Shown one piece after another: positions 8,199-18,324 of a stretch of 64,000 nt of DNA (position 1 is the first letter of the stretch; each line of letters starts with the position of its first letter). Under the pieces are notes generated by a model. That model saw only the letters and a list, made by a program, of their open reading frames with translations, did no database searches and was not told the DNA's origin. The stretch covers positions 1,021,875 to 1,085,874 of the forward strand of contig NZ_JACHWB010000001.1 of assembly GCF_014191055.1 (NCBI RefSeq). Reading direction: 5' to 3'. The position numbers and the translations under genes are program-made. Origin of the DNA: Microvirga lupini (GTDB lineage: Bacteria; Pseudomonadota; Alphaproteobacteria; Rhizobiales; Beijerinckiaceae).

Positions 8199-8842
8199 TG
8201 GCGGGAAGAGCTTCTGCCTCCGGCGCGCCAAAGGGCTTTACCCTGCCCCAGGTGCCGAAGATCCTCGTCTATATCGTCGGCTTCATCCCGGCCGTGTGGC
8301 TGTTCTATGCCGGCATCACCGACCAGCTCGGCGCCGACCCCATGCGGGTCCTGGAGCAGGAATTGGGTGAGTGGGCTCTGCGCTTCCTCATCGCGACATT
8401 GACGATCACGCCGCTGCGGCAGCTCTTCAGCATCAACCTGCTGCGCTACCGCCGGGCCATCGGCCTGCTGGCGTTCTATTACGCCGCCCTGCACCTCACC
8501 ACCTATCTGGTGCTCGACCAGGGCCTCGACATGGCGGCCATCGTGGCCGACATCGTCAAGCGCCCCTACATCACCATCGGCATGGCAACCTTCGTCGTCC
8601 TCGTGCCTCTGGCCGTCACGTCCAACAATGCCGCCATCCGGCACATGGGCGGGCAGGCCTGGGCCAAGCTGCACCGCCTCGTCTATGTGGCGGCCATCGG
8701 GGCCGTGCTGCATTTCATCCTCGTGGTGAAATCCTGGCCGCCCGAGCCGCTGGTCTATGCCGCCATCGTTGCCGTACTCCTGGGCTACCGGCTGGTCCGC
8801 TCTCTGGTGAAGAAGCCCTCGCCCAGGCGGCGTCCCGCTTGA
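8198..8842 (+). CDS. msrQ: MsrPQ system heme-binding membrane subunit
   Basis: Inner-membrane heme b protein (YedZ/MsrQ) that passes electrons from the respiratory chain or flavin to MsrP. It has 214 aa and about six hydrophobic helices of the ferric-reductase-like type. Candidate heme histidines are in FYYAALHLTTYLVL and in AKLHRLVYVAAIGAVLHFIL. The start ATG at 8198 overlaps the msrP stop (TGATG), which supports coupled synthesis. The C-terminus is short and basic. Confidence 0.95.
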   Translation: MAGRASASGAPKGFTLPQVPKILVYIVGFIPAVWLFYAGITDQLGADPMRVLEQELGEWALRFLIATLTITPLRQLFSINLLRYRRAIGLLAFYYAALHLTTYLVLDQGLDMAAIVADIVKRPYITIGMATFVVLVPLAVTSNNAAIRHMGGQAWAKLHRLVYVAAIGAVLHFILVVKSWPPEPLVYAAIVAVLLGYRLVRSLVKKPSPRRRPA

Positions 8843-8891
8843 AGAGCCAGCCTGCTCGGCTAGGATGCTTCGATCAGGGCCGGAGGGTTCC

Positions 8892-9719
8892 ATGGAGACA
8901 GACATGCATCCGGCGCGCATTGAATGGGGTGGCTTCACCAGAAGCCTTGTGCTGGGACTGGGCCTTGTGTGTTTCGCGCCGTTCGGCGGCGCCTCCGCCC
9001 AGACCGGGGATGCCCTGGTCTTCGCGGCGGCCAGCCTGAAGAACGCCCTTGACGAGGCCAGCGGCGCCTGGACGCGCGACACCGGCAAACGGGCTGTGGT
9101 GTCGTATGCAGCGAGCAATGCACTCGCGAAGCAGATCGAGGCAGGAGCCCCGGCCGATCTCTTCTTCTCCGCCGATCTCGAGTGGATGGATTTCGTCGCC
9201 TCGAAAGGATTGATAAAACCCGAGAGCCGCATCAGCCTCCTGGGCAACTCCCTCGTGCTCATCGCACCGAAAGGTTCGGCGATGCAGGTTGACCTCAAGC
9301 CCGGGCTCGATCTCGCGCCGGTCCTCGGCGGCAGCCGCTTGGCCATGGGCCATGCGGATGCGGTGCCGGCCGGCAAGTATGGGAAAGCCGCGCTCGAGCA
9401 TCTCGGCGCATGGGCCGGCGTGAAGGACAGGATCGCCCAGACGGAGAATGTGCGTGCTGCGCTTCTTCTCGTGTCTCGCGGCGAGGCGCCGCTTGGCATC
9501 GTCTACAAGACCGATGCCGTATCCGACCCGAACGTGACCATCGTGGCGACATTCCCCGAAGGGAGCCATCCACCGATTGTGTATCCGGTGGCGCTCACGA
9601 AGGATTCGAGCAAACCCCAAGCTGCATCGTTTCTGGACTACCTGAGTTCCGACAAGGCCAAGCCCTTCTTCGAGAAGCAGGGCTTCACGGTCCTGAGCAA
9701 GGCGAGGCCGGGCTCCTGA
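8892..9719 (+). CDS. modA: Molybdate ABC transporter substrate-binding protein
   Basis: Periplasmic molybdate/tungstate-binding protein. It has 275 aa from ATG 8892. A signal peptide ends near ASAQTGD, then ALVFAAASLKNALDE, the usual start of mature ModA. Other signs are VSYAASNALAKQIEAGAPADLFFSAD split over residues about 70-100, and GIVYKTDA near 210. GGAGGG lies a few bases upstream of 8892; ATG 8904 is an alternative with GGAG at a better distance. The stop overlaps modB by one base. Placement right after msrPQ links cofactor-metal uptake to a molybdoenzyme. Confidence 0.95.
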   Translation: METDMHPARIEWGGFTRSLVLGLGLVCFAPFGGASAQTGDALVFAAASLKNALDEASGAWTRDTGKRAVVSYAASNALAKQIEAGAPADLFFSADLEWMDFVASKGLIKPESRISLLGNSLVLIAPKGSAMQVDLKPGLDLAPVLGGSRLAMGHADAVPAGKYGKAALEHLGAWAGVKDRIAQTENVRAALLLVSRGEAPLGIVYKTDAVSDPNVTIVATFPEGSHPPIVYPVALTKDSSKPQAASFLDYLSSDKAKPFFEKQGFTVLSKARPGS

Positions 9720-10411
9720 TGGAGGGGCTTTCTCCGGAAGAGTGGACGGCCGTGCGCCTCAGCCTGAAGGTTGCCTTCGTGGCGATGACGGCAAGCCTCG
9801 TCCCTGGCGTCGCCATCGCGTTCCTGCTGGAGCGCGGGCGCTTCTGGGGCCGGCAGGCGCTCGATGTCCTCGTGCATCTGCCGCTGGTGCTGCCGCCGGT
9901 TGTCGTAGGCTGGTTTCTGCTCATCGGCTTCGGGCGGCGCGGTCCCATCGGGGCGTTTCTCGACGAGCATTTCGGGATCGTGTTCTCGTTCCGCTGGACA
10001 GGCGCGGCGCTCGCCTGCGCGATCATGGGCTTTCCCCTGCTGGTACGCGCCATCCGCCTGTCCATCGCAGCCGTCGACCGCAGGCTGGAGGATGCGGCCG
10101 GCACGCTTGGCGCCCATCCCGTTTGGGTTTTTGGTGTCGTGACGCTCCCGCTCATCCTGCCCGGCATCATCGCCGGCATGGTGCTGTCCTTCGCGAAAGC
10201 CATGGGAGAGTTCGGCGCGACGATCACCTTCGTGTCCAGCATTCCCGGCGAGACGCAAACAATTCCAAGCGCGATCTATGCCTATACCCAGGTGCCGGGA
10301 GGCGAAGGCGGTGCGATGCGGCTGACGCTTGTGTCCATCGTCATCTCCATCGGTGCGCTGTGGCTGTCCGAATGGCTGGCGCGGCGTGTGCGTCGCAAGG
10401 TGCACGCCTGA
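9719..10411 (+). CDS. modB: Molybdate ABC transporter permease
   Basis: Inner-membrane channel of the molybdate importer. It has 230 aa and about five membrane helices, with LPLVLPPVVVGWFLL in the first half and the cytoplasmic loop RRLEDAAGTLGAHPVWVF that docks ModC. AMGEFGATITFVSSIPGET near the C-terminus is typical of ModB. ATG 9719 overlaps the modA stop (TGATG); longer open frame upstream is antisense-like sequence within modA and is rejected. Confidence 0.95.
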   Translation: MEGLSPEEWTAVRLSLKVAFVAMTASLVPGVAIAFLLERGRFWGRQALDVLVHLPLVLPPVVVGWFLLIGFGRRGPIGAFLDEHFGIVFSFRWTGAALACAIMGFPLLVRAIRLSIAAVDRRLEDAAGTLGAHPVWVFGVVTLPLILPGIIAGMVLSFAKAMGEFGATITFVSSIPGETQTIPSAIYAYTQVPGGEGGAMRLTLVSIVISIGALWLSEWLARRVRRKVHA

Positions 10412-11517
10412 TGATCCTCGACGTCGATATCCGTCACCGGCAGGGCGGCTTCGCGCTTGACGCCTGTTTCCAGTCGGATGGAAGGCTGACCGCACTCTTC
10501 GGACCATCCGGCTCCGGCAAGACAACCATCGTGAACGCCGTCAGTGGTCTCGTGCGGCCGGATCACGGGCGCATCGCGGTGCAGGGGCGGGTGCTCGTCG
10601 ATACGAAGAACGACATCGTCGTGCCCAAGCACAAACGGCGCATCGGCTACGTGTTCCAGGAGGGACGGCTCTTCCCGCATCTCGACGTGCGATACAACCT
10701 GCTCTTCGGCCGCTGGTTCACCCCGAGAGGGGAGCGGAAGGCGAGCTTCGATCATGTGGTCGATCTTCTCGGCATCGCGCATCTTCTCGACCGACGCCCA
10801 TCGACATTGTCCGGCGGTGAGAAGCAGCGCGTGGCGATCGGCCGTGCGCTGCTCGCCGATCCTCACCTCCTGCTGATGGACGAACCGCTGGCGTCCCTCG
10901 ATGAGGCTCGCAAGGCCGAGATTTATCCCTATATCGAACGCCTGCGCGACGAGGGCGGCGTTCCGATCGTGCTCGTCAGCCATTCCGTGGCCGAAATCGC
11001 CCGGCTGGCAACCTCCGTCGTCGTACTGTCCGAAGGTCAGGTGATTGCGTCAGGCCCTGCCGCCGAAGTCCTGCGGCACACGGGCTTCTTCGCACAGAGC
11101 GGTCTCACGGAGGCCGGCGCGCTGATCGAAGCACGGGTATCGAGGCATGATGAAGCTTATGACCTGACTGTGCTGCAGGCGAGAGCCGGTACTTTAAGCG
11201 TCCCGAGTCTCCTGCATCCCGTCGGGACGAGCCTGCGCGTGTGTCTGCGCGCCCGCGACATCATCCTGTCCTTGAAGGCTCCCGAAGGCATGAGCGCCCT
11301 GAACGTGCTGCCAGGATTGATTTCCTCCATCGACATCGGCGAAGGAGCAAGCGTTGACGTGCAGCTCGATTGCGGCGGGGATCCTGTCGTGGCCCGTGTG
11401 ACCCGCAAGTCCGTAGAGGAGCTTGGCCTGAGGCCTGGCGTGGCCGTTCACGCCATCATCAAGAGCATCGCCTTCGATCCGGAGGCCCTTGGCGTCACGG
11501 GCGGCGAGAATATGTGA
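10411..11517 (+). CDS. modC: Molybdate ABC transporter ATP-binding protein
   Basis: ATPase that drives molybdate import. It has 368 aa. Seen: Walker A GPSGSGKT near residues 31-38, signature LSGGEKQR near 130, Walker B LLLMDEPLASLD, and the switch His in LVSHS. The last 70 or so residues form a Mop/TOBE-type oxyanion-binding domain (LRVCLRARDIILSL, then ARVTRKSVEELGL), where bound molybdate is known to inhibit transport in some ModC proteins. ATG 10411 overlaps the modB stop by one base. Confidence 0.95.
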   Translation: MILDVDIRHRQGGFALDACFQSDGRLTALFGPSGSGKTTIVNAVSGLVRPDHGRIAVQGRVLVDTKNDIVVPKHKRRIGYVFQEGRLFPHLDVRYNLLFGRWFTPRGERKASFDHVVDLLGIAHLLDRRPSTLSGGEKQRVAIGRALLADPHLLLMDEPLASLDEARKAEIYPYIERLRDEGGVPIVLVSHSVAEIARLATSVVVLSEGQVIASGPAAEVLRHTGFFAQSGLTEAGALIEARVSRHDEAYDLTVLQARAGTLSVPSLLHPVGTSLRVCLRARDIILSLKAPEGMSALNVLPGLISSIDIGEGASVDVQLDCGGDPVVARVTRKSVEELGLRPGVAVHAIIKSIAFDPEALGVTGGENM

Positions 11518-11600
11518 GATCCGAGCCGGTCGAGGTTGCATGAGCGGCAGGGCCGTGTAGCCTCTCCAACCACTTTTTTCTGTCTTGAAAGACCAGGATC

Positions 11601-12866
11601 ATGAACGAACAAGTCCGGAATCTGCCCGATGCGGCCTCCCATGCCCAGCTTCTCGACCGCTTAGCGGAGGTCGCCGTTCGGGTCGGGCTTGGGCTAAAGC
11701 CGGGGCAGGAGCTGGTTCTGACCGCGCCGCTCGATGCCGTGGCCCTGGTGCGGCGCATCACGGAGCATGCCTACAAGGCCGGCGCCTCCCTGGTCACCAC
11801 GATCTTTTCCGACGAGGAGAGCACGCTCATGCGCTTCCGCCATGGGCAGGACGAGGGCTTCGACACGGCTCCGGCCTGGCTCTACGAGGGCATGGCCGAG
11901 GCCTACAAGAAAGGTGCGGCCCGCCTTGCCATCGTGGGCGAGGACCCGTCGCTCCTCGCTAAGGAAGACCCGGAGAAGGTCTCCCGTGCCAACCGGGCCC
12001 GCTCGAAGGCCTACATGCCAGCCCTCAACATGATCGCGGGCTTCGACATCAACTGGACCATCGTGGCCGCCGCGACCCCGGCGTGGGCCAAGACCGTATT
12101 CCCGGACGACACGGATGAGGTGGCGCTGGCCAAGCTCTGGCAGGCGATCTTCTCGGCGTCCCGCGTCGATACGCCGGATCCGATTGCCGCCTGGGAGAAG
12201 CACAACAAAGCCCTGCAGGCGCGCACACGCATGCTGAACGGGAAGAACTATGCCGCGCTCCATTTCCGCGGTCCCGGCACCGACCTGCGCGTCGGCCTTG
12301 CCGATGGCCATGAATGGAATGGCGGCTCGACGACGGCGAAGAACGGCCTCGTCTGCAACGCGAACATCCCGACCGAGGAGGTCTTCACCACGCCGCACAA
12401 GGACCGCGTGGACGGCACGGTGACGAGCACCAAGCCGCTCTCCTATAACGGCACCCTGATCCAAGACATCCAGGTGCGGTTCGAGGGCGGGCGCATCGTG
12501 GAGAGCAGGGCACGCACCGGCGAGGCCGTGCTGAACAAGGTTCTGGATACGGACGAAGGCGCGCGCCGTCTCGGCGAGGTGGCCCTGGTGCCCTATTCCT
12601 CACCGATCTCGCAAAGCGGGCTCTTGTTCTTCAACACCCTGTTCGACGAGAACGCCTCCAGCCACATTGCGCTTGGCCAGGCCTACAGCAAGTGCATTGG
12701 GGGCGGCGGCGCCATGGGCGAGGACGAACTGGCGTCCCGCGGCTCGAACAAGAGCCTGATCCATATCGACTGGATGATCGGCTCCGATCAGGTCGATGTG
12801 GATGGTATCACACAGGACGGCAGGGCCGAGCCGCTGATGCGCGGCGGAGAATGGGTGACATCGTAA
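11601..12866 (+). CDS. M29-family aminopeptidase
   Basis: Predicted dinuclear-metal aminopeptidase (thermophilic aminopeptidase / AmpS family) acting on short peptides in the cytoplasm. It has 421 aa, the usual family length. Likely metal ligands and catalytic residues are visible: Glu in NIPTEEVF (about 259-260), Glu in RRLGEVALVP (326), His in SSHIALGQAY (355), and His/Asp in LIHIDWMIGS (388 and 390). No signal peptide. It stands before the peptide ABC transporter operon and probably finishes off imported peptides, although a 168-base gap separates them. Confidence 0.94.
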   Translation: MNEQVRNLPDAASHAQLLDRLAEVAVRVGLGLKPGQELVLTAPLDAVALVRRITEHAYKAGASLVTTIFSDEESTLMRFRHGQDEGFDTAPAWLYEGMAEAYKKGAARLAIVGEDPSLLAKEDPEKVSRANRARSKAYMPALNMIAGFDINWTIVAAATPAWAKTVFPDDTDEVALAKLWQAIFSASRVDTPDPIAAWEKHNKALQARTRMLNGKNYAALHFRGPGTDLRVGLADGHEWNGGSTTAKNGLVCNANIPTEEVFTTPHKDRVDGTVTSTKPLSYNGTLIQDIQVRFEGGRIVESRARTGEAVLNKVLDTDEGARRLGEVALVPYSSPISQSGLLFFNTLFDENASSHIALGQAYSKCIGGGGAMGEDELASRGSNKSLIHIDWMIGSDQVDVDGITQDGRAEPLMRGGEWVTS

Positions 12867-13034
12867 CAAAGGACTCGCGCTTTACCCTGTGCAGGATCTA
12901 TGATCCAGGTGATTGCCTGATCTGACGCAAACGTGCTTGACGTATCGGCATCATGGCTGTGATGGATAACAGGTATCAAAGAGGTACCGGTCTGATCCTG
13001 TGTCGGGCCGGTGCTGCCTCAAGAGCGTGGATGG

Positions 13035-14909
<1,875 letters not shown>

Positions 14910-14939
14910 AAGAAGTTTTCCAGAGGGAGACAATACAAG

Positions 14940-16466
14940 ATGAAGTTATCGACAGCACTAAAGGCTCTCGGCCTGACGGCCGCAGTGGCTCTGGCGCCGC
15001 TGATGGCGTCCAGCGCGCAGGCGGCGGGAACCATTACGGTTGCAATCACCATCGATCCCGGCAGCTGGGATCCCATCGACAGCTTCCTCGTGCCGTGGTC
15101 GTCGGCCGCCAACAACATTTTCGACGGCCTGACCTCGCGCGGGCCCGACATGAAGCTCCAGCCGGCTCTCGCCACCTCCTGGGAGTTTCTCGACAACAAC
15201 AACCGCATCCGCTTCAAGCTGCGCCAGAACGTGAAGTTCCACAACGGCGAGCCCTTCAACGCCGAGGCCGTGAAGTTCACCTTCGACCGCCTGCTCGGTG
15301 AGGAAGGCAAAAAGGGTCCGCAGCAGTCGAACTACAATTCCATCTCCAAGGTGGAGATCGTCGACGACTACACCGTTGACTTCATCATGAAGCAACCCGA
15401 TCCCGTGCTGTTGACCAAGCTCGCCGGCTACGGCGGCATGATCGTGCCGCCGAAATACATCCAGGAGAAGGGCGATGCGCACTTCAACCTGAACCCGGTC
15501 GGCACCGGTCCGTTCAAGTTCGTGGAATACACCCCCAAGGTGAACCTGGTGCTCGAAGCATTCCCCGAGCATTGGGGCGGCGCGCCGAAGCTGGACAAGG
15601 TGGTGAACCGGTTCATTGCCGAGGCCAACACCCAGGTGGCGGAGCTCCAGGCCGGCCGCATCGACATCGCGACACTCATCCCCTTCGGCCTCGCGCCAAC
15701 GGTGGAGAAGAGCCCGAACGCCACTCTGGTCAGCATCACGGGCCCGACGGTTGTGGCCCTGCGACTCAACACCAAGGAAGGCATCACCAAGGACATCAAC
15801 GTCCGCAAGGCCCTCACCATGGCGGTGGACCGGGAAGCCATCATCAAGGCGGTGCTGCTCGGCCACGGCAAGCCGATTGCGAGCTTCCAGTCGGAGCTGT
15901 CGTTCGGCAATGACCCCACCCTGAAGCCGCTGCCCTTCGACCTCGCCAAGGCAAAGCAGATGCTCCAGCAGGCGAAGGTCCCGGCCGGCGCTCCGGTGCG
16001 CATCGACTTCCGCGGCAATGACGCGACCTTCCGCGAGGTGGCACAGGCGGCTGCCGGCTACTTCCAGGCACTGGGCCTCAAGCCCTCGCTCCAGCCGCAC
16101 GAGCCCCCGGTTCTGCTCAACGACATCATCCCCAATGGCAAGACTGGCGAAGCCTGGCACAATTCCTGGGGCGGATGGACCTTCGACTACGACAACACTG
16201 CTTACCTGATGTATCACTCGGGTGAGAAGTGGAACCCGTACGACAACGATCCGAAGCTCAATGCCCTGCTCGAACAGCAGCGCACCATTTACGACACGGA
16301 GCAGCGCCAGAAGATCCTCCAGGAGGTCGCGCGCTACGTGGCCGATCAGGCGCTCGAGATCCCGCTCTACAATGAAAACACCGTGCTCGGCGTGAGCAAG
16401 CGGGTGAAGAACTTCGTGCCGCCGGCTGACCGGCGCTTCCGCTTCAACGACGTGACCGTCGAGTAA
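14940..16466 (+). CDS. Peptide ABC transporter substrate-binding protein (DppA/OppA family)
   Basis: Periplasmic binding protein of the peptide importer, 508 aa. The signal peptide starts MKLSTALKALGLTAAV and is probably cut after SSAQA near residue 28. Family-5 features: NNIFDGLTSRGPDMKLQPAL, WEFLDNNNRIRFKLR, VKFHNGEPFNAEAVKFTFDR, and later NVRKALTMAVDREAI. The ligand could be di/oligopeptides, glutathione or similar; the sequence does not decide. A strong hairpin follows its stop, before the permease genes. Confidence 0.92.
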   Translation: MKLSTALKALGLTAAVALAPLMASSAQAAGTITVAITIDPGSWDPIDSFLVPWSSAANNIFDGLTSRGPDMKLQPALATSWEFLDNNNRIRFKLRQNVKFHNGEPFNAEAVKFTFDRLLGEEGKKGPQQSNYNSISKVEIVDDYTVDFIMKQPDPVLLTKLAGYGGMIVPPKYIQEKGDAHFNLNPVGTGPFKFVEYTPKVNLVLEAFPEHWGGAPKLDKVVNRFIAEANTQVAELQAGRIDIATLIPFGLAPTVEKSPNATLVSITGPTVVALRLNTKEGITKDINVRKALTMAVDREAIIKAVLLGHGKPIASFQSELSFGNDPTLKPLPFDLAKAKQMLQQAKVPAGAPVRIDFRGNDATFREVAQAAAGYFQALGLKPSLQPHEPPVLLNDIIPNGKTGEAWHNSWGGWTFDYDNTAYLMYHSGEKWNPYDNDPKLNALLEQQRTIYDTEQRQKILQEVARYVADQALEIPLYNENTVLGVSKRVKNFVPPADRRFRFNDVTVE

Positions 16467-16489
16467 GCTCGTATCCTCAATGATGACCA

Positions 16490-16517
16490 AACAGGCCCTG
16501 TGAAAGCAGGGCCTGTT
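16490..16517 (+). terminator. Intra-operon hairpin after the peptide-binding-protein gene
   Basis: AACAGGCCCTG and CAGGGCCTGTT form a perfect 11-bp stem around the 6-base loop TGAAAG. No T-run follows, so it is more likely a transcript stabiliser or partial attenuator that raises binding-protein mRNA over permease mRNA than a full terminator. Confidence 0.75.
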
Positions 16518-16537
16518 CCAGTGTAGAAGGAAACCCC

Positions 16538-17461
16538 GTGGCGGGCTTTATTTTCAAGCGATTGCTGCAAGCTATTTTCGTGATCCTCGCCGTCACGCTG
16601 ATCGTCTCCTTCGCGATCAGATTGTCGGGCGATCCCGCCGTCATGCTGGTGGGCGGCGCCGGCAGCGTCACCGAGCAGGACCTGCAGAACATCCGGCAGG
16701 CGCTGGGTCTCGAGCGTCCGTTCTTCGTTCAATATTTCAGCTTTCTCGGAGGCATCCTGACAGGCGACTTCGGCAAGAGTTTCATGGGCGGCACACCCGT
16801 CTCCATGCTCATTGCCCGCGCGTTGCCCGCGACGCTTCTGTTGGCCTTCACCTCGCTTCTCACATCGATCATCCTGTCCGTTCCGCTCGGCATCTACGCA
16901 GCCGTGCATCGCGGCCGCTGGCCGGATCAGATGATCCGCATTCTCTCGCTGGTGGGCCTGTCGTTTCCGAATTTCTGGCTCGCCATCATGCTGGTGCTCC
17001 TGTTCTCCATCGTGCTCGGGATCCTGCCTCCGAGCGGCATGGAGGGGCCTGAGAGCTTCGTCATGCCGGCGCTCACCATGGCGGTCATTCTCACTGCCAC
17101 CAATGTGCGCCTCGTGCGCACCTCCATGCTGGAGACGCTGTCGCAGCAATACATCATGGTGGCGCGCTCCAAGGGCCTGCGCGACCGGGTCGTTCTCTAC
17201 AAGCACGCGCTGCGTAACTCGGCCATTCCGCTCGTCACCTATATCGGCTTGCAGTTCGGCGGCCTCATCGGCGGCATCGTGATCGTGGAGCGGGTGTTCA
17301 ACTGGCCCGGCATGGGCACGCTCGCGTTCGATGCCATCTCCAACCGCGATTACCCAGTGCTTCAGGGCACCATCACGGTGCTGGCGCTGTTCATCATTCT
17401 CATCAATCTCCTGGTCGACATCGCCTATGGGTTGATCGACCCGCGCATCCGGACGGAGTAA
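16538..17461 (+). CDS. Peptide ABC transporter permease (DppB-like)
   Basis: Inner-membrane permease, 307 aa with six hydrophobic segments. The start MAGFIFKRLLQAIFVILAV is typical of DppB/OppB. Periplasmic residues FFVQYFSFLGGILTGDFG and the ATPase-docking loop around MVARSKGLRDRVVLYKHALR are visible. The start is GTG at 16538 with GAAGGAAA upstream. It ends 5 bases before the next permease. Confidence 0.94.
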   Translation: MAGFIFKRLLQAIFVILAVTLIVSFAIRLSGDPAVMLVGGAGSVTEQDLQNIRQALGLERPFFVQYFSFLGGILTGDFGKSFMGGTPVSMLIARALPATLLLAFTSLLTSIILSVPLGIYAAVHRGRWPDQMIRILSLVGLSFPNFWLAIMLVLLFSIVLGILPPSGMEGPESFVMPALTMAVILTATNVRLVRTSMLETLSQQYIMVARSKGLRDRVVLYKHALRNSAIPLVTYIGLQFGGLIGGIVIVERVFNWPGMGTLAFDAISNRDYPVLQGTITVLALFIILINLLVDIAYGLIDPRIRTE

Positions 17462-17466
17462 GGCCC

Positions 17467-18324
17467 ATGGCAACGGCTCAGGCCGTCTCCTCGTCGCGCT
17501 CGTGGTTCAAGTCCCTCGAGCTTGTCCTCGGCCTCATCTTCGCAGGTGGCATCGCGCTGGTCGTGCTGCTCTCTCCCGTGCTGTTTCCGGACGGCGGCGA
17601 GGGCATGGACCTCATGGCGAGGCTCATCCCGCCGTTTCAGAGCTGGCAACACATCCTCGGCACCGATCCCCTGGGCCGCGACGTGCTGGCCCGCGTCGCC
17701 GTGGGCGGCAAGATCTCCCTCATGGTCGGCTTTCTGTCGGTGCTCGGCGCCGTCATCATCGGCACGCTCGTCGGTCTGGTGGCGGGCTATTATCGCGGCA
17801 TCGCCGAGATGTTCCTGATGCGCTTTGTCGACATCCAGCTCGCGCTGCCCTTCATCCTCGTGGCGATCATGTTCCTGGCTATCCTGGGCGCGGGCATCGA
17901 CAAGGTGATCCTCGTTATGATCGCCACCCAATGGGTGCAATATGCCCGCCTCGTGCGCGGCTCCGTGCTGGCCCTGCGGGAGCGGGAGTTCATCCTCTCC
18001 GCCCGCGCCATCGGGGTCGGCAACGGACGCATCATCTTCACGCACGTGCTGCCCAACGTGCTCGGCCCCATCGTCATCCTGATGACCCTGCAGGTGGCCA
18101 ACAACATCCTGCTTGAGAGCAGCCTGACCTTCCTCGGCCTCGGCGTCGATCCGCTCATTCCGAGCTGGGGCGGGATGCTGGCCGACGGGCGCACCTATCT
18201 GCAGACGGCCTGGTGGGTCAGCGTGTTTCCCGGACTTGCCATCATGTTCACCGTGCTCGGCCTCAACCTTCTGGGCGACTGGCTGCGCGATTTTCTCGAC
18301 CCGACAGGACAGACCTCGAAATGA
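17467..18324 (+). CDS. Peptide ABC transporter permease (DppC-like)
   Basis: Second inner-membrane permease, 285 aa. It carries the DppC/OppC hallmark HILGTDPLGRDVLARVAVGG near residue 60 and the docking loop REFILSARAIGVGNGRIIFT near 175. ATG 17467. Its stop overlaps the start of the M14 peptidase gene (ATGA), which ties the peptidase to the transporter. Confidence 0.94.
   Translation: MATAQAVSSSRSWFKSLELVLGLIFAGGIALVVLLSPVLFPDGGEGMDLMARLIPPFQSWQHILGTDPLGRDVLARVAVGGKISLMVGFLSVLGAVIIGTLVGLVAGYYRGIAEMFLMRFVDIQLALPFILVAIMFLAILGAGIDKVILVMIATQWVQYARLVRGSVLALREREFILSARAIGVGNGRIIFTHVLPNVLGPIVILMTLQVANNILLESSLTFLGLGVDPLIPSWGGMLADGRTYLQTAWWVSVFPGLAIMFTVLGLNLLGDWLRDFLDPTGQTSK

Noticed and set aside
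12867..13034. Promoter for the peptide transporter operon (TTGACG near 12937)
   Set aside because: No acceptable -10 lies 16-18 bases downstream.
14958..16490. A 510-codon minus-strand frame opposite the peptide-binding protein
   Set aside because: The plus strand encodes a complete binding protein with signal peptide; the antisense frame is a GC artefact.
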